Below, piece after piece: positions 44,886 through 53,324 of a DNA stretch of 64,000 nucleotides. The translations under genes were made by a program, and so were the position numbers. The notes under the pieces are model-generated. The model was not told the DNA's origin and did no database searches. It saw only the letters and a program-made list of their open reading frames with translations. Each line of letters starts with the position of its first letter. The first letter of the stretch is position 1. Source of the stretch: Teredinibacter haidensis (GTDB taxonomy: Bacteria > Pseudomonadota > Gammaproteobacteria > Pseudomonadales > Cellvibrionaceae); NCBI RefSeq assembly GCF_014211975.1, contig NZ_CP060084.1:3359001-3423000 (forward strand), written 5' to 3'.

Positions 44886-45881
44886 TTGAATACACCATCA
44901 CCCAAAACCGAGTCGCTTTCTTTAAGCCTGGAACCCGTCGATTCACGCCGACTCGCCATCCTAAGCGGTCAGTTCGGCTCCCACCTAAAGCAGGTTGAGC
45001 AGCGCCTGAATGTCCACATCAACAATCGTGGAAACGACTTTAGCGTAAGTGGTCGCAGCGCCAAGAGTGCCGTCCAAGTTATCCAACAGCTCTACCAGCA
45101 TACTGCCAATGGCAACGAGTTAACGCCGGATGAAGTGCATCTGGCCATACAGGAATCTAAAATGGAATCAGCAGCTGTCGAAGATGCCAAACAAGCTATC
45201 GATACCGCCAGTATTATTCGCACGAAAAAGTGCACCATTAAGCCTCGCGGTGACAACCAAAAAGACTATGTCGCCGCCGTGCGCACTAACGACATTAATT
45301 TCGGCGTCGGCCCTGCGGGTACGGGCAAAACCTATCTCGCGGTTGCCTGTGCGGTCGAATCGTTATTAAAAGACGAAGTCGAGCGCATTCTGCTGGTACG
45401 CCCAGCAGTAGAAGCCGGTGAAAAGCTCGGCTTTCTGCCCGGCGATTTGGCCCAGAAAGTCGACCCCTACCTTCGCCCGCTCTACGACGCACTCTACGAA
45501 ATGCTCGGTTTTGAAACCGTCGCCAAGTTTATTGAACGCAACGTTATTGAAGTGGCGCCACTCGCCTATATGCGCGGCCGCACCCTTAACAGCTCCTTTG
45601 TGATTCTCGATGAAAGCCAAAACACCACCCGCGAACAGATGAAAATGTTCCTCACCCGTATTGGCTTTGGCTCCACCGCCGTGATTACCGGCGACCCATC
45701 CCAAATCGATTTGCCCCGTGGCCAAGCTTCTGGCCTTAAGCATGCGATTGGCGTTCTTGAGGGTGTCGACGGCGTGAGCTTTACTCATTTTTGCGCAAAA
45801 GACGTGGTTCGCCACCCTATCGTGCAGCGTATAGTCGAGGCCTATGAGGCCGCCGAAGCACACGCCGATCGAGCCGAGTAA
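44886..45881 (+). CDS. ybeZ: PhoH-family ATPase (YbeZ/PhoL)
   Basis: About 331 residues from the TTG at 44886, which matches the usual N-terminus of relatives (SLSLEPVDSRRLAILSGQFG); a longer TTG frame from 44784 looks like leader. An N-terminal KH-like part (about 20-75) is followed by the P-loop ATPase domain with GVGPAGTGKTYLAVACAVES (Walker A), LLVRPAVEAGEKLGFLPGDL and SFVILDESQNTT (Walker B). PhoH-like proteins act with YbeY in RNA handling. ybeY starts 1 base after its stop. Confidence 0.92.
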   Translation: MNTPSPKTESLSLSLEPVDSRRLAILSGQFGSHLKQVEQRLNVHINNRGNDFSVSGRSAKSAVQVIQQLYQHTANGNELTPDEVHLAIQESKMESAAVEDAKQAIDTASIIRTKKCTIKPRGDNQKDYVAAVRTNDINFGVGPAGTGKTYLAVACAVESLLKDEVERILLVRPAVEAGEKLGFLPGDLAQKVDPYLRPLYDALYEMLGFETVAKFIERNVIEVAPLAYMRGRTLNSSFVILDESQNTTREQMKMFLTRIGFGSTAVITGDPSQIDLPRGQASGLKHAIGVLEGVDGVSFTHFCAKDVVRHPIVQRIVEAYEAAEAHADRAE

Positions 45882-45882
45882 T

Positions 45883-46353
45883 ATGCCCCAACTTAGCATC
45901 GACCTGGAAAACGCCTCTTCGATAGCCGATGACGACTTGCCCAGCGAAGACGCGTTTCTGCGCTGGGCCGCTCCCTGCCTGGAGCACAGAGACAACAAAC
46001 ACTCGAACCCCAGCCTGAGCATTCGCGTTGTTGATGAAGACGAAAGCCAGGAGCTAAACTTTCACTATCGTCATAAAAACACCTCCACCAATGTACTATC
46101 CTTCCCTTGCGAGCTACCTCCAGAGGTAGAACTGGATTTGCTGGGAGACTTAGTCATTTGCGCCCAAGTTGTCGCAAAAGAGGCTCGCGAGCAGGGTAAA
46201 ACCGCAGATGCACACTGGGCCCACATGGTCGTTCACGGCTGCTTACATCTGCTGGGTTTCGACCATATAGAAGATGCAGAAGCCGAAGAAATGGAAGCGC
46301 TGGAAACAGCAATGCTTACAGCGCTGGACTTCCCACCACCCTATGAACAATAA
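45883..46353 (+). CDS. ybeY: Endoribonuclease YbeY
   Basis: The 156-residue product starts at the ATG at 45883, right after the ybeZ stop; an upstream ATG at 45844 would overlap. It has the zinc-binding signature HGCLHLLGFDH (three His). RVVDEDESQELNFHYRHKNT and TNVLSFPCELP are typical. YbeY is a single-strand-specific endoribonuclease in 16S rRNA maturation and 70S quality control. Confidence 0.95.
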   Translation: MPQLSIDLENASSIADDDLPSEDAFLRWAAPCLEHRDNKHSNPSLSIRVVDEDESQELNFHYRHKNTSTNVLSFPCELPPEVELDLLGDLVICAQVVAKEAREQGKTADAHWAHMVVHGCLHLLGFDHIEDAEAEEMEALETAMLTALDFPPPYEQ

Positions 46354-46385
46354 TTTGCTCCCCTTTCCTGGAAAAGACTAACAAA

Positions 46386-47261
46386 ATGTCGGAAGAACCT
46401 TCGAGTAGTCACTCGTCAAACGACGAGCCCACCCGTAATCGTTCATGGTTGGAACGCTTGTTCTCCAACTTCGCAAGCGAACCCAAATCCCGAGCCGAGC
46501 TTCTGGATATCATTAAGGGCGCCGCCAACAACAAGGTGGTGGACCAGGAAGCACTCAGCATTATTGAAGGCGCTCTGGATGTCGCCAAGTTGCAAGTGCG
46601 CGAAATTATGATTCCACGCTCGCAAATGGTCGTGATAAAAGAAGAAGAAACACCCGCTGATTTTCTACCCAAGGTCATCGAAAGCGGCCACTCGCGCTTC
46701 CCGGTGATCGGCGAATCCAGCGACGATGTAAAAGGCGTTCTACTCGCCAAGGATTTACTGCCCCTTGTTCTTGATGGCCAGGAAAGCTTTAGCTGGAAAT
46801 CGGTTCTGCGCACAGCCAACATCATCCCCGAAAGCAAGCGCCTCAACGTACTGCTAAAAGAGTTTCGTGAAAACCGCTACCACATGGCATTGGTTATCGA
46901 CGAGTACGGCGGTATTTCCGGGCTGGTAACCATTGAAGATATTCTTGAAGAAATTGTCGGCGAAATTGAAGACGAAACCGATGAAGAAAACGAAGACTTT
47001 ATTCGGCAGGTATCCGAAACGGACTACATATTAAAAGCCCTCACGCCTATCGATGAATTTAACACATTCTTCAACGCAAAATTGAGTGATGACGAATTCG
47101 ACACTATCGGCGGTATTATCACCCAGGCTTTTGGCCATATGCCCAGCCGCAACGAAACCGTCAACTTAAACGAGTTCACCTTCCGCGTGCTCTACTCAGA
47201 TAATCGAAAGGTACACCTGCTACGCGCAACACGCTCAACCAAAACGAATGCCGATAGCTAA
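46386..47261 (+). CDS. ybeX: CorC/YbeX-type CBS-domain protein
   Basis: A 291-residue soluble protein. A short N-terminal helical part is followed by two CBS domains (MIPRSQMVVIKEEETPADFL, SRFPVIGESSDDVKGVLLAK; and ENRYHMALVIDEYGGISGLV, TIEDILEEIVGEIEDETDEE) and a C-terminal CorC_HlyC domain (DEFDTIGGIITQAFGHMPSR). It lacks the membrane DUF21 domain, like E. coli YbeX/CorC. Linked to magnesium and cobalt efflux and, more recently, to ribosome metabolism. It overlaps lnt by 14 bases. Confidence 0.93.
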   Translation: MSEEPSSSHSSNDEPTRNRSWLERLFSNFASEPKSRAELLDIIKGAANNKVVDQEALSIIEGALDVAKLQVREIMIPRSQMVVIKEEETPADFLPKVIESGHSRFPVIGESSDDVKGVLLAKDLLPLVLDGQESFSWKSVLRTANIIPESKRLNVLLKEFRENRYHMALVIDEYGGISGLVTIEDILEEIVGEIEDETDEENEDFIRQVSETDYILKALTPIDEFNTFFNAKLSDDEFDTIGGIITQAFGHMPSRNETVNLNEFTFRVLYSDNRKVHLLRATRSTKTNADS

Positions 47262-48777
47262 AACCGAAAATACCCACAGCCCTCTTTTAACGCGATGGCC
47301 CGGAGATTTGCTAAGCCTTATTTCCGGCGGGTTAATCTTTCTTTCTCTCGCCCCCTACAATTTTTGGCCTGTTGCAATTGCCGCAAGTGGTATTTTTGCG
47401 CTTAGCCTGAACGGTCTCTCAAACAAACTCGCCTGGTTGCGCAGTTTTATATTTGGGCTGGGAATGTACAGCAGCGGTGTTTCCTGGGTCTATATCAGCA
47501 TCCACGATTTTGGCTACGCCCCCCCCTGGCTGGCAGCGCTGATGACTTTTCTATTCGTTGCCTTTTTAGCTCTGGTATTTTCCATTCCCTTTTATTTTTA
47601 TCAGCGATTCCTAAGCCGATCAAAAATAAGCATGCTGCTGGGCTTTCCCGCTATTTGGGTTTTAGGTGAATGGTCGCGCAGCTGGCTACTTACTGGCTTC
47701 CCCTGGCTTTTCCTGGGGTACGGCCATAGCGATACCTGGCTCTCTGGCTGGGCGCCGATTGCCGGTGTTTATGCACTCTCCTTCCTAGTCGTTTTAACCG
47801 GCACTGCACTGTTTTCCCTGCGCAACGGTGGCGAGCGAAAAATACCGGCTCTGGCGCTCGCAGGGGTGTTACTGCTCTGGCTAGCGGGATTGGGTTTAAA
47901 GCACGTAGAGTGGACACGCTATACCGAAGCGGACAAACGTAGCGTCAGCATTGTACAACCCAATATTCCACTGGAGTTAAAGTGGAATCCCTATTATCGC
48001 CCGGCCATAATGCGGCAGCTGCGCGAGCTTACGGAGCCAAACTGGCAATCGGATATTGTCCTGTGGCCGGAAGCTGCCATCCCGCTTATGTATAACGACG
48101 CGGACGATTTTATTGCCGAACTCGAAGCGCTGGCCAGCGAACACGGTACTGCGCTCATTAGCGGCATACTGTTCGACGACTTGGAAAAAAATAAGTATTA
48201 CAACAGTATTTTCGGTGTGGGAGCAGCTGACAATATTTATTTTAAACAGCGCCTCGTGCCTTTTGGTGAATATGTTCCAATGGAAGAATACCTGCGCGGT
48301 CTGATTGATTTTTTTGATTTACCCAACTCCATTATTCACAAAGGCCCGGAAAACCAAGAGGGTATTCAGGTTGACGGCTACTCCATCGCACCCTATATTT
48401 GCTACGAAATTGTCTACCCGGATCTGGTGGCAAAAAATCTCGAAGACGCACGATTAATGATCACGATCAGCAACGACGCATGGTTTGGAGAATCCATAGG
48501 ACCGCTACAGCACTTTGAAATGGCGAGAATGCGTGCACTGGAAAACGGCCGCTATCTCATTCGCGGTACCAATACAGGGCTTAGCGGCATTATTTCCCAT
48601 AAGGGCGAAATCGTCTTACAGGGCACGCCCTTTATTCCAGAAGCTATTACCGGTGAAGTCTATTTAACTCAGGGAAAAACTCCTTTTACCTATACCCGCT
48701 CACTACCTATTATTGCCTTAAGCTTTATTTTTTTACTGGGAGCCTACCTTTCCAGAGCAAAGAACGTAACGAAATAA
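47248..48777 (+). CDS. lnt: Apolipoprotein N-acyltransferase Lnt
   Basis: A 509-residue inner-membrane enzyme, with about six to seven N-terminal hydrophobic segments, a periplasmic carbon-nitrogen hydrolase domain (about 220-470) and a final transmembrane segment. The catalytic Glu is in VLWPEAAIPLM, the Lys in IYFKQRLVPFGEYVPM, and the Cys in IAPYICYEIVYPD. It completes triacylation of lipoproteins, which matters here because the window encodes many predicted lipoproteins. The last gene of the run, followed by a strong hairpin. Confidence 0.96.
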   Translation: MPIAKTENTHSPLLTRWPGDLLSLISGGLIFLSLAPYNFWPVAIAASGIFALSLNGLSNKLAWLRSFIFGLGMYSSGVSWVYISIHDFGYAPPWLAALMTFLFVAFLALVFSIPFYFYQRFLSRSKISMLLGFPAIWVLGEWSRSWLLTGFPWLFLGYGHSDTWLSGWAPIAGVYALSFLVVLTGTALFSLRNGGERKIPALALAGVLLLWLAGLGLKHVEWTRYTEADKRSVSIVQPNIPLELKWNPYYRPAIMRQLRELTEPNWQSDIVLWPEAAIPLMYNDADDFIAELEALASEHGTALISGILFDDLEKNKYYNSIFGVGAADNIYFKQRLVPFGEYVPMEEYLRGLIDFFDLPNSIIHKGPENQEGIQVDGYSIAPYICYEIVYPDLVAKNLEDARLMITISNDAWFGESIGPLQHFEMARMRALENGRYLIRGTNTGLSGIISHKGEIVLQGTPFIPEAITGEVYLTQGKTPFTYTRSLPIIALSFIFLLGAYLSRAKNVTK

Positions 48778-48881
48778 AGACTAGCACTGGTAGATACACG
48801 CTAACAGGCTGCTTAGAAACTACCCGCGTTGCTAGCCCACTGTTAACTAAACGAAACAAATCAAACAAAAACCTTTACGAG

Positions 48882-48928
48882 AACCCCCTTTTTTTACGTA
48901 AAAAATAAAAGGGGGGTTATTTTTTTTC
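48882..48928 (+). terminator. Rho-independent terminator after lnt
   Basis: AACCCCCTTTT pairs with AAAAGGGGGGTT around an AT-rich loop; a run of T residues follows. Confidence 0.85.
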
Positions 48929-49072
48929 CGTTTTCAGTTAACAATAACGCCACTAAGAATCAGGAATATAGCCATGCGCTTTCTGCGGACATTTTGCAAC
49001 GCAAATTTTGGCATATACTGTAAAATTCACCTATTTGTATCAGCTCTAGCCAATACTTGAAGCGGGGAAAAA

Positions 49073-50989
49073 ATGAAAAAAATTATAAGCCTCAAAACAC
49101 TGTTCCTGATCCTGGTTGCTCTTTTTATCTTCTCTGCACTTGGCTATCTGGTTCGATGGTTTATGGCTCCCGACGACCGAGGCGCTAAACCTGCAGAGGC
49201 CGATTTTTTTGGCGACAGCGTTTCCAGCGTTATTTACCTCGACCAAAACTGGGGCGCTTACGATAGTCTTTGGTTTTACAATACCACCCAGGGCTCCGAT
49301 TTAATTCCCTATGACCTTTTCCTGCACCTGGAGCAAGCTGACAATCAGGCGCTGTTCCGTGGAGAGGAAAACATATTGCGCTATCGCTATCTGGTGCAAA
49401 AACCCAGCTTCGACAACCCCGAGGGTTTACCCCTCGGTTTTGTAAAAGATCGCTACCAAGGCAAAGACTACATCGGTTTTACCTGCGCCGCCTGCCATAC
49501 CAATCAGCTGAACTATCAAGGTGTGGGTATACGTATTGATGGTGGCCCAACACTGGCAGATATGGAGCAATTTCTCTTGGCTTTGGAGCGCGCGTTTAAT
49601 GCCACCCTGCAGGACGACGCTAAACTGCAGCGCCTTAGCAACGCCCTCTTTAGCAAGACCGACACGCAAACCTTAACGCAAACACGCGAGCTCGTTACCC
49701 AGGCGCGAGACCGGCAGAAGCGCTACAACACTGCCAACCAACCATCTCACGGTGACCAGGTTGTTCACTATGGCTACGGCCGGCTCGATGCCTTTGGCCG
49801 CATATTCAACCGTATCCTGAGCCACCTGACACCAGAGGACCACGACAACTTTAACCCCGCCAGCGCGCCCGTGAGTTACCCCTTCCTGTGGGATACCCCT
49901 CAGCACGATTTTGTGCAGTGGAATGGCGTCAGCCAAAATGCCAAAACCGGCGCACTGGGCCGCAATGTCGGCGAAGTGATGGGCGTATTCGGAACAATGA
50001 ATTTGAGCCACCTCACCAAGCAGAACGGCTACCCCTCATCAGTGGATGTGCGAAATATTATCCGTATGGAACGCCACTTGATGAAACTGGAATCGCCACT
50101 CTGGCCGGAGCAGCTGCCCGCCATCGACCAGGCAAAAGCCGAGCGCGGACGGGAAGTCTACGAGCAATACCGCTGCCAGCAGTGCCACTGGGATATCGAT
50201 CGCAGCAACCCCAAGCGTACGATTAAGGCTCAAATGGCCTCCCTCCCCTACCTCGGCACCGACCCACAAGCAATGATGAATGCTGTTACCTACGCGGGAA
50301 AGAGCGGCTACTTTAACGGTATGCCGGTCAATCACGACGAACCCGCAGGCGCTAAATTCGAAGTAGAAAGCAAAGTGCTGCCACTGGTGGCGGAGGCTGG
50401 CCGCGGCGTGGTAACGCAGCCGGATATGCAGAAACCCGCCGCCTATCGCGGACTGTTGCGTATGTTCGATGTATTGGTTTCGATTATGGACAACCCCGCC
50501 CAAACGGGAGACCGCCATTTAAATTTCGAGCCCAACACCAATCCTGCTGAATATTTGCTCTCCTACAAGGGCCGTCCGTTGAACGGCATCTGGGCCACTG
50601 CGCCCTATCTGCACAACGGCTCGGTACAAAACCTCTACGAACTATTTTTACCCCAGTGTAGCGAACAACAAATAGCCGAAGGCGCTGTTGAAGCTAAAGA
50701 CTGCCGTTCCGTTACCTTTACCGTGGGCGCACGCGAGTTCGACCCCATTAATGTCGGCTACCTGAACCGAGCAGAGGAAGACTACCCAGGCCTATTCGTA
50801 TTCGATACCCGCCTGCCCAGTAACACCAACGCCGGCCACGAATATGCCGCAGGCAAGACTCCCGTCATTAATCTAGACAAGAATGGCAACCCCCTACGCA
50901 ATCCGGACAATAGTTATCAGGTTGATGTTTTACCTCCTATCAATGATAAAGATCGCTGGGCGTTGGTGGAATATTTGAAGACACTGTAA
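49073..50989 (+). CDS. Di-haem cytochrome c, RoxA/cytochrome-c-peroxidase-like
   Basis: A 638-residue exported or membrane-anchored protein: an uncleaved-looking N-terminal segment (10-30), then a large periplasmic part. Two haem-c sites are visible, CAACH (138-142) and CQQCH (368-372). NGIWATAPYLHNGSVQNLYE near residue 510 is characteristic of the di-haem cytochrome c peroxidase/MauG/RoxA superfamily, and overall length and order match the RoxA-type group (rubber oxygenases) better than classical peroxidases of about 330 residues. Substrate unknown; oxidative cleavage of a lipid or polyisoprenoid-like compound is speculation. A single-gene unit. Confidence 0.8.
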   Translation: MKKIISLKTLFLILVALFIFSALGYLVRWFMAPDDRGAKPAEADFFGDSVSSVIYLDQNWGAYDSLWFYNTTQGSDLIPYDLFLHLEQADNQALFRGEENILRYRYLVQKPSFDNPEGLPLGFVKDRYQGKDYIGFTCAACHTNQLNYQGVGIRIDGGPTLADMEQFLLALERAFNATLQDDAKLQRLSNALFSKTDTQTLTQTRELVTQARDRQKRYNTANQPSHGDQVVHYGYGRLDAFGRIFNRILSHLTPEDHDNFNPASAPVSYPFLWDTPQHDFVQWNGVSQNAKTGALGRNVGEVMGVFGTMNLSHLTKQNGYPSSVDVRNIIRMERHLMKLESPLWPEQLPAIDQAKAERGREVYEQYRCQQCHWDIDRSNPKRTIKAQMASLPYLGTDPQAMMNAVTYAGKSGYFNGMPVNHDEPAGAKFEVESKVLPLVAEAGRGVVTQPDMQKPAAYRGLLRMFDVLVSIMDNPAQTGDRHLNFEPNTNPAEYLLSYKGRPLNGIWATAPYLHNGSVQNLYELFLPQCSEQQIAEGAVEAKDCRSVTFTVGAREFDPINVGYLNRAEEDYPGLFVFDTRLPSNTNAGHEYAAGKTPVINLDKNGNPLRNPDNSYQVDVLPPINDKDRWALVEYLKTL

Positions 50990-51191
50990 AAAAAGACAGC
51001 GCGCCCTACGCTTCTGGGGCGCCCGCTGGGCGGGCTGTTGGAACCGACAGCTTCGGCTAGCGGCCGTTGCAAGCAGCACCCGGTATTCAGGAGGGCCTAC
51101 AGGCCGAGCAGAGAACCTACAAAACCTAACACTTATCCCTCAAGGAATTCTATAATCTCCCTTTTTGCCTCGACCGGATACGGATATTGCA

Positions 51192-52064
51192 ATGCGTAAG
51201 CTTTTCAAGCGACTTGGCCTCTCCGCACTTTGCCTGCTGCTGCTTAACGGCTGTGCCACCAAGCTAGCCTATAATTTTCTCGACTTTGCCACACTCTGGT
51301 ATATCGAAAGCTATGTAAACCTCGATAGACAACAGAAGCAATACGCCAAAGATTACCTGGATACCTTTCACGACTGGCACCGCTACTCGCAACTGCCCCG
51401 CTATGCTCTCTATATGGAGGGTTTGCAGCTACGCATAGCTACAGGAAAAATGACTGGCCAGCAGGTGCACAACGAAACAGACCAAATACAGGTTTTTCTC
51501 GACGAAACCCTTAACTATCTAACACCCATGTTCACCCACTTGGCCGGAAGCCTGAGCGACGAGCAAGTAGCTGAGCTGATGAAAAGCCTCCAAAAAGAAC
51601 GCGATCAATACCAAAAAGACTTTGTTGACGTTAAGGGCGATAAGCTTCACAAAGCGCGTGTCGATGAGCTGAAATCTCACCTTTCTCTGGGCCTCAGCGG
51701 TTTTAGTCAGAGTCAAAATCAGGAAATGTACCGATGGAGCAAGTCACTTCTACCATTTGAGAGCCTCACCCTGCGCCAGCAGGAAATCTGGGCAGAAGAA
51801 CTCTTGGCAGCCTTAAACAAACGCGATGAAAAAGAACAGCTAAATAAAACCATCCGAAAGTTACTGTTTGTTCATACTGATCACTGGGATGAAGAGTTGG
51901 AAAGACGAATGGATAAAAACCAGAAAATCACCTATGACATGCTGGCAACAATCCTGAATAGCCTTACGCAGGAACAACGCAAAAAAATGAATAGAAAGTT
52001 GACTGGCTATTCAACAGATTTTCGCGAACTAGCCGTCGCCAAGCGCACCGAAAAAGCAAAATAA
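51192..52064 (+). CDS. DUF6279-type lipoprotein
   Basis: From the ATG at 51192 the 290-residue product has a lipoprotein signal with LLNGC (cysteine 21). A longer frame from 51165 lacks support. The mature part is almost all helical, with KLAYNFLDFATLWYIESYVN, LDRQQKQYAKDYLDTFHDWH and repeated Glu/Gln/Lys-rich helices, as in DUF6279. Function unknown. Convergent with the next gene, only 6 bases apart. Confidence 0.8.
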   Translation: MRKLFKRLGLSALCLLLLNGCATKLAYNFLDFATLWYIESYVNLDRQQKQYAKDYLDTFHDWHRYSQLPRYALYMEGLQLRIATGKMTGQQVHNETDQIQVFLDETLNYLTPMFTHLAGSLSDEQVAELMKSLQKERDQYQKDFVDVKGDKLHKARVDELKSHLSLGLSGFSQSQNQEMYRWSKSLLPFESLTLRQQEIWAEELLAALNKRDEKEQLNKTIRKLLFVHTDHWDEELERRMDKNQKITYDMLATILNSLTQEQRKKMNRKLTGYSTDFRELAVAKRTEKAK

Positions 52065-52070
52065 AAAAGC

Positions 52071-53036
52071 CTACCCTTCGGCGGGCAGACTCAACCAATC
52101 GTTCATATCATCTTCGTGCCAGCGGCGGATCTGTAGCAGTCCATCGCTGACCAAACTCCAATACACATCAATAATTTCCGTTGCGAGAGTAAAAAATTGT
52201 TGGCTCGGTGTTTTAATTTCCAAGCCCGAGAGCACATCGTGCTCTACCGTATTCAGTAGATACAGTAGCTTTAACTCAAGGTTTTTCAACTCGTCAAAAG
52301 AATCCAACCCTTTCTCAACGTGATCGTGAATCCGCTCGGCCTGCACACGTAACTTGTCATTCTGCTCCCGAGCACACTGCAGTAAATAGCGCAGCTTCCG
52401 GTCACTATAGAAATCCACACTACCGGCGGTAGCCGCATACACCGACAAGCCCCGAACCTTCGCCACCTGCTCAATCATGTCTGGCAGCTGGCGAGCAACA
52501 AAATTCAGTATTTCAATCTTTTTAAACAGCCGCGGGTAGCTCATGCCCGCACCAGTATCGCCCTCCACCAACTCAGGTAACAGTGGTCTTTCCATCTGCC
52601 GCGACAGAGAGGACAGCATGGCCTGTAGCTGTTCGACAAAATGCGTGTGCAACTCGAAATTATCACTGAGTTTGTCATCCTGCCAATCCTGCCGGATAGT
52701 TGCCCAGGCCAAATGGAGGTTTTCCTTTTCTCTATCGGAAAGCGCGCCCCCCGTTGAACGGGCAAAACACTGTAGCAAGGTCAAACGCTTTTCCATTTCC
52801 GCTTGCAGAGAGTTAAACCTCGGCAAATAACTATCATCACCAGCTAATAAGCCCATACTGACACCGCGGTGCTTCTGTACGACCTTAATAAGCTGGTTAA
52901 TTTGGTTGATCAGCGTTAGTACATCTTCACGCTGACGATAGTATTTACGGAAAAGTGTATAGGGCTGCTCACTGGCGTGATCATCCGAATCCATCTCACC
53001 ATCAGACATCGAAGGCGCTGGAGAGCTATCGGTCAT
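52071..53036 (-). CDS. Soluble protein with NIT-like (nitrate/nitrite sensing-like) motifs
   Basis: A 321-residue helical protein with no signal peptide or transmembrane segment. Residues 40-66 read LTLINQINQLIKVVQKHRGV followed by SMGLLAGDD, which resembles the NIT-domain signature (a helix ending in [QK]xxRGxSxGLLA). A second, similar helix further on ends VAKVRGLSVYAATAGSVDFY, as in the second helical bundle of NIT domains. NIT domains usually sense nitrate or nitrite as parts of receptors or antiterminators (NasR), with an output domain. Here none is seen beyond about residue 300. A cytosolic sensor or an adaptor is possible; function is unknown. Confidence 0.55.
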   Translation of the reverse strand: MTDSSPAPSMSDGEMDSDDHASEQPYTLFRKYYRQREDVLTLINQINQLIKVVQKHRGVSMGLLAGDDSYLPRFNSLQAEMEKRLTLLQCFARSTGGALSDREKENLHLAWATIRQDWQDDKLSDNFELHTHFVEQLQAMLSSLSRQMERPLLPELVEGDTGAGMSYPRLFKKIEILNFVARQLPDMIEQVAKVRGLSVYAATAGSVDFYSDRKLRYLLQCAREQNDKLRVQAERIHDHVEKGLDSFDELKNLELKLLYLLNTVEHDVLSGLEIKTPSQQFFTLATEIIDVYWSLVSDGLLQIRRWHEDDMNDWLSLPAEG

Positions 53037-53324
53037 GTGCGCTTCTCACACGGCAAAGGTTTAGTTTAAAAATGCTTAGCTGCAAACCTCATACCATGAC
53101 TAAAATTGTGGAGTAATGCACACAAACCCCCTCAGATAAGCATCATCACAGGGCACACCACGGAAACGCTGTAGAAATTTGACCAACCACCGCCTTATTT
53201 TGGTTACAAAAAGGGCGCTTCAGCCCCAATATAGGTCACCGATTAAGTGGGGCGAGCGACACTGAAAGAGCTAAATCGGTGAAATAAAAAAGAGGAATAG
53301 GCCATCCGTGGCATTGAGACATCA
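53037..53324. other. Intergenic region with an inverted repeat
   Basis: TCACCGATT at about 53236 is repeated inverted as AATCGGTGA at about 53276. No T-run follows on either strand. It may be the terminator of the propeller lipoprotein gene or a regulatory element. Confidence 0.35.

Noticed and set aside
45366..46022. 218-codon open frame antisense to phoH/ybeY
   Set aside because: Overlaps conserved genes with clear motifs; shadow frame.
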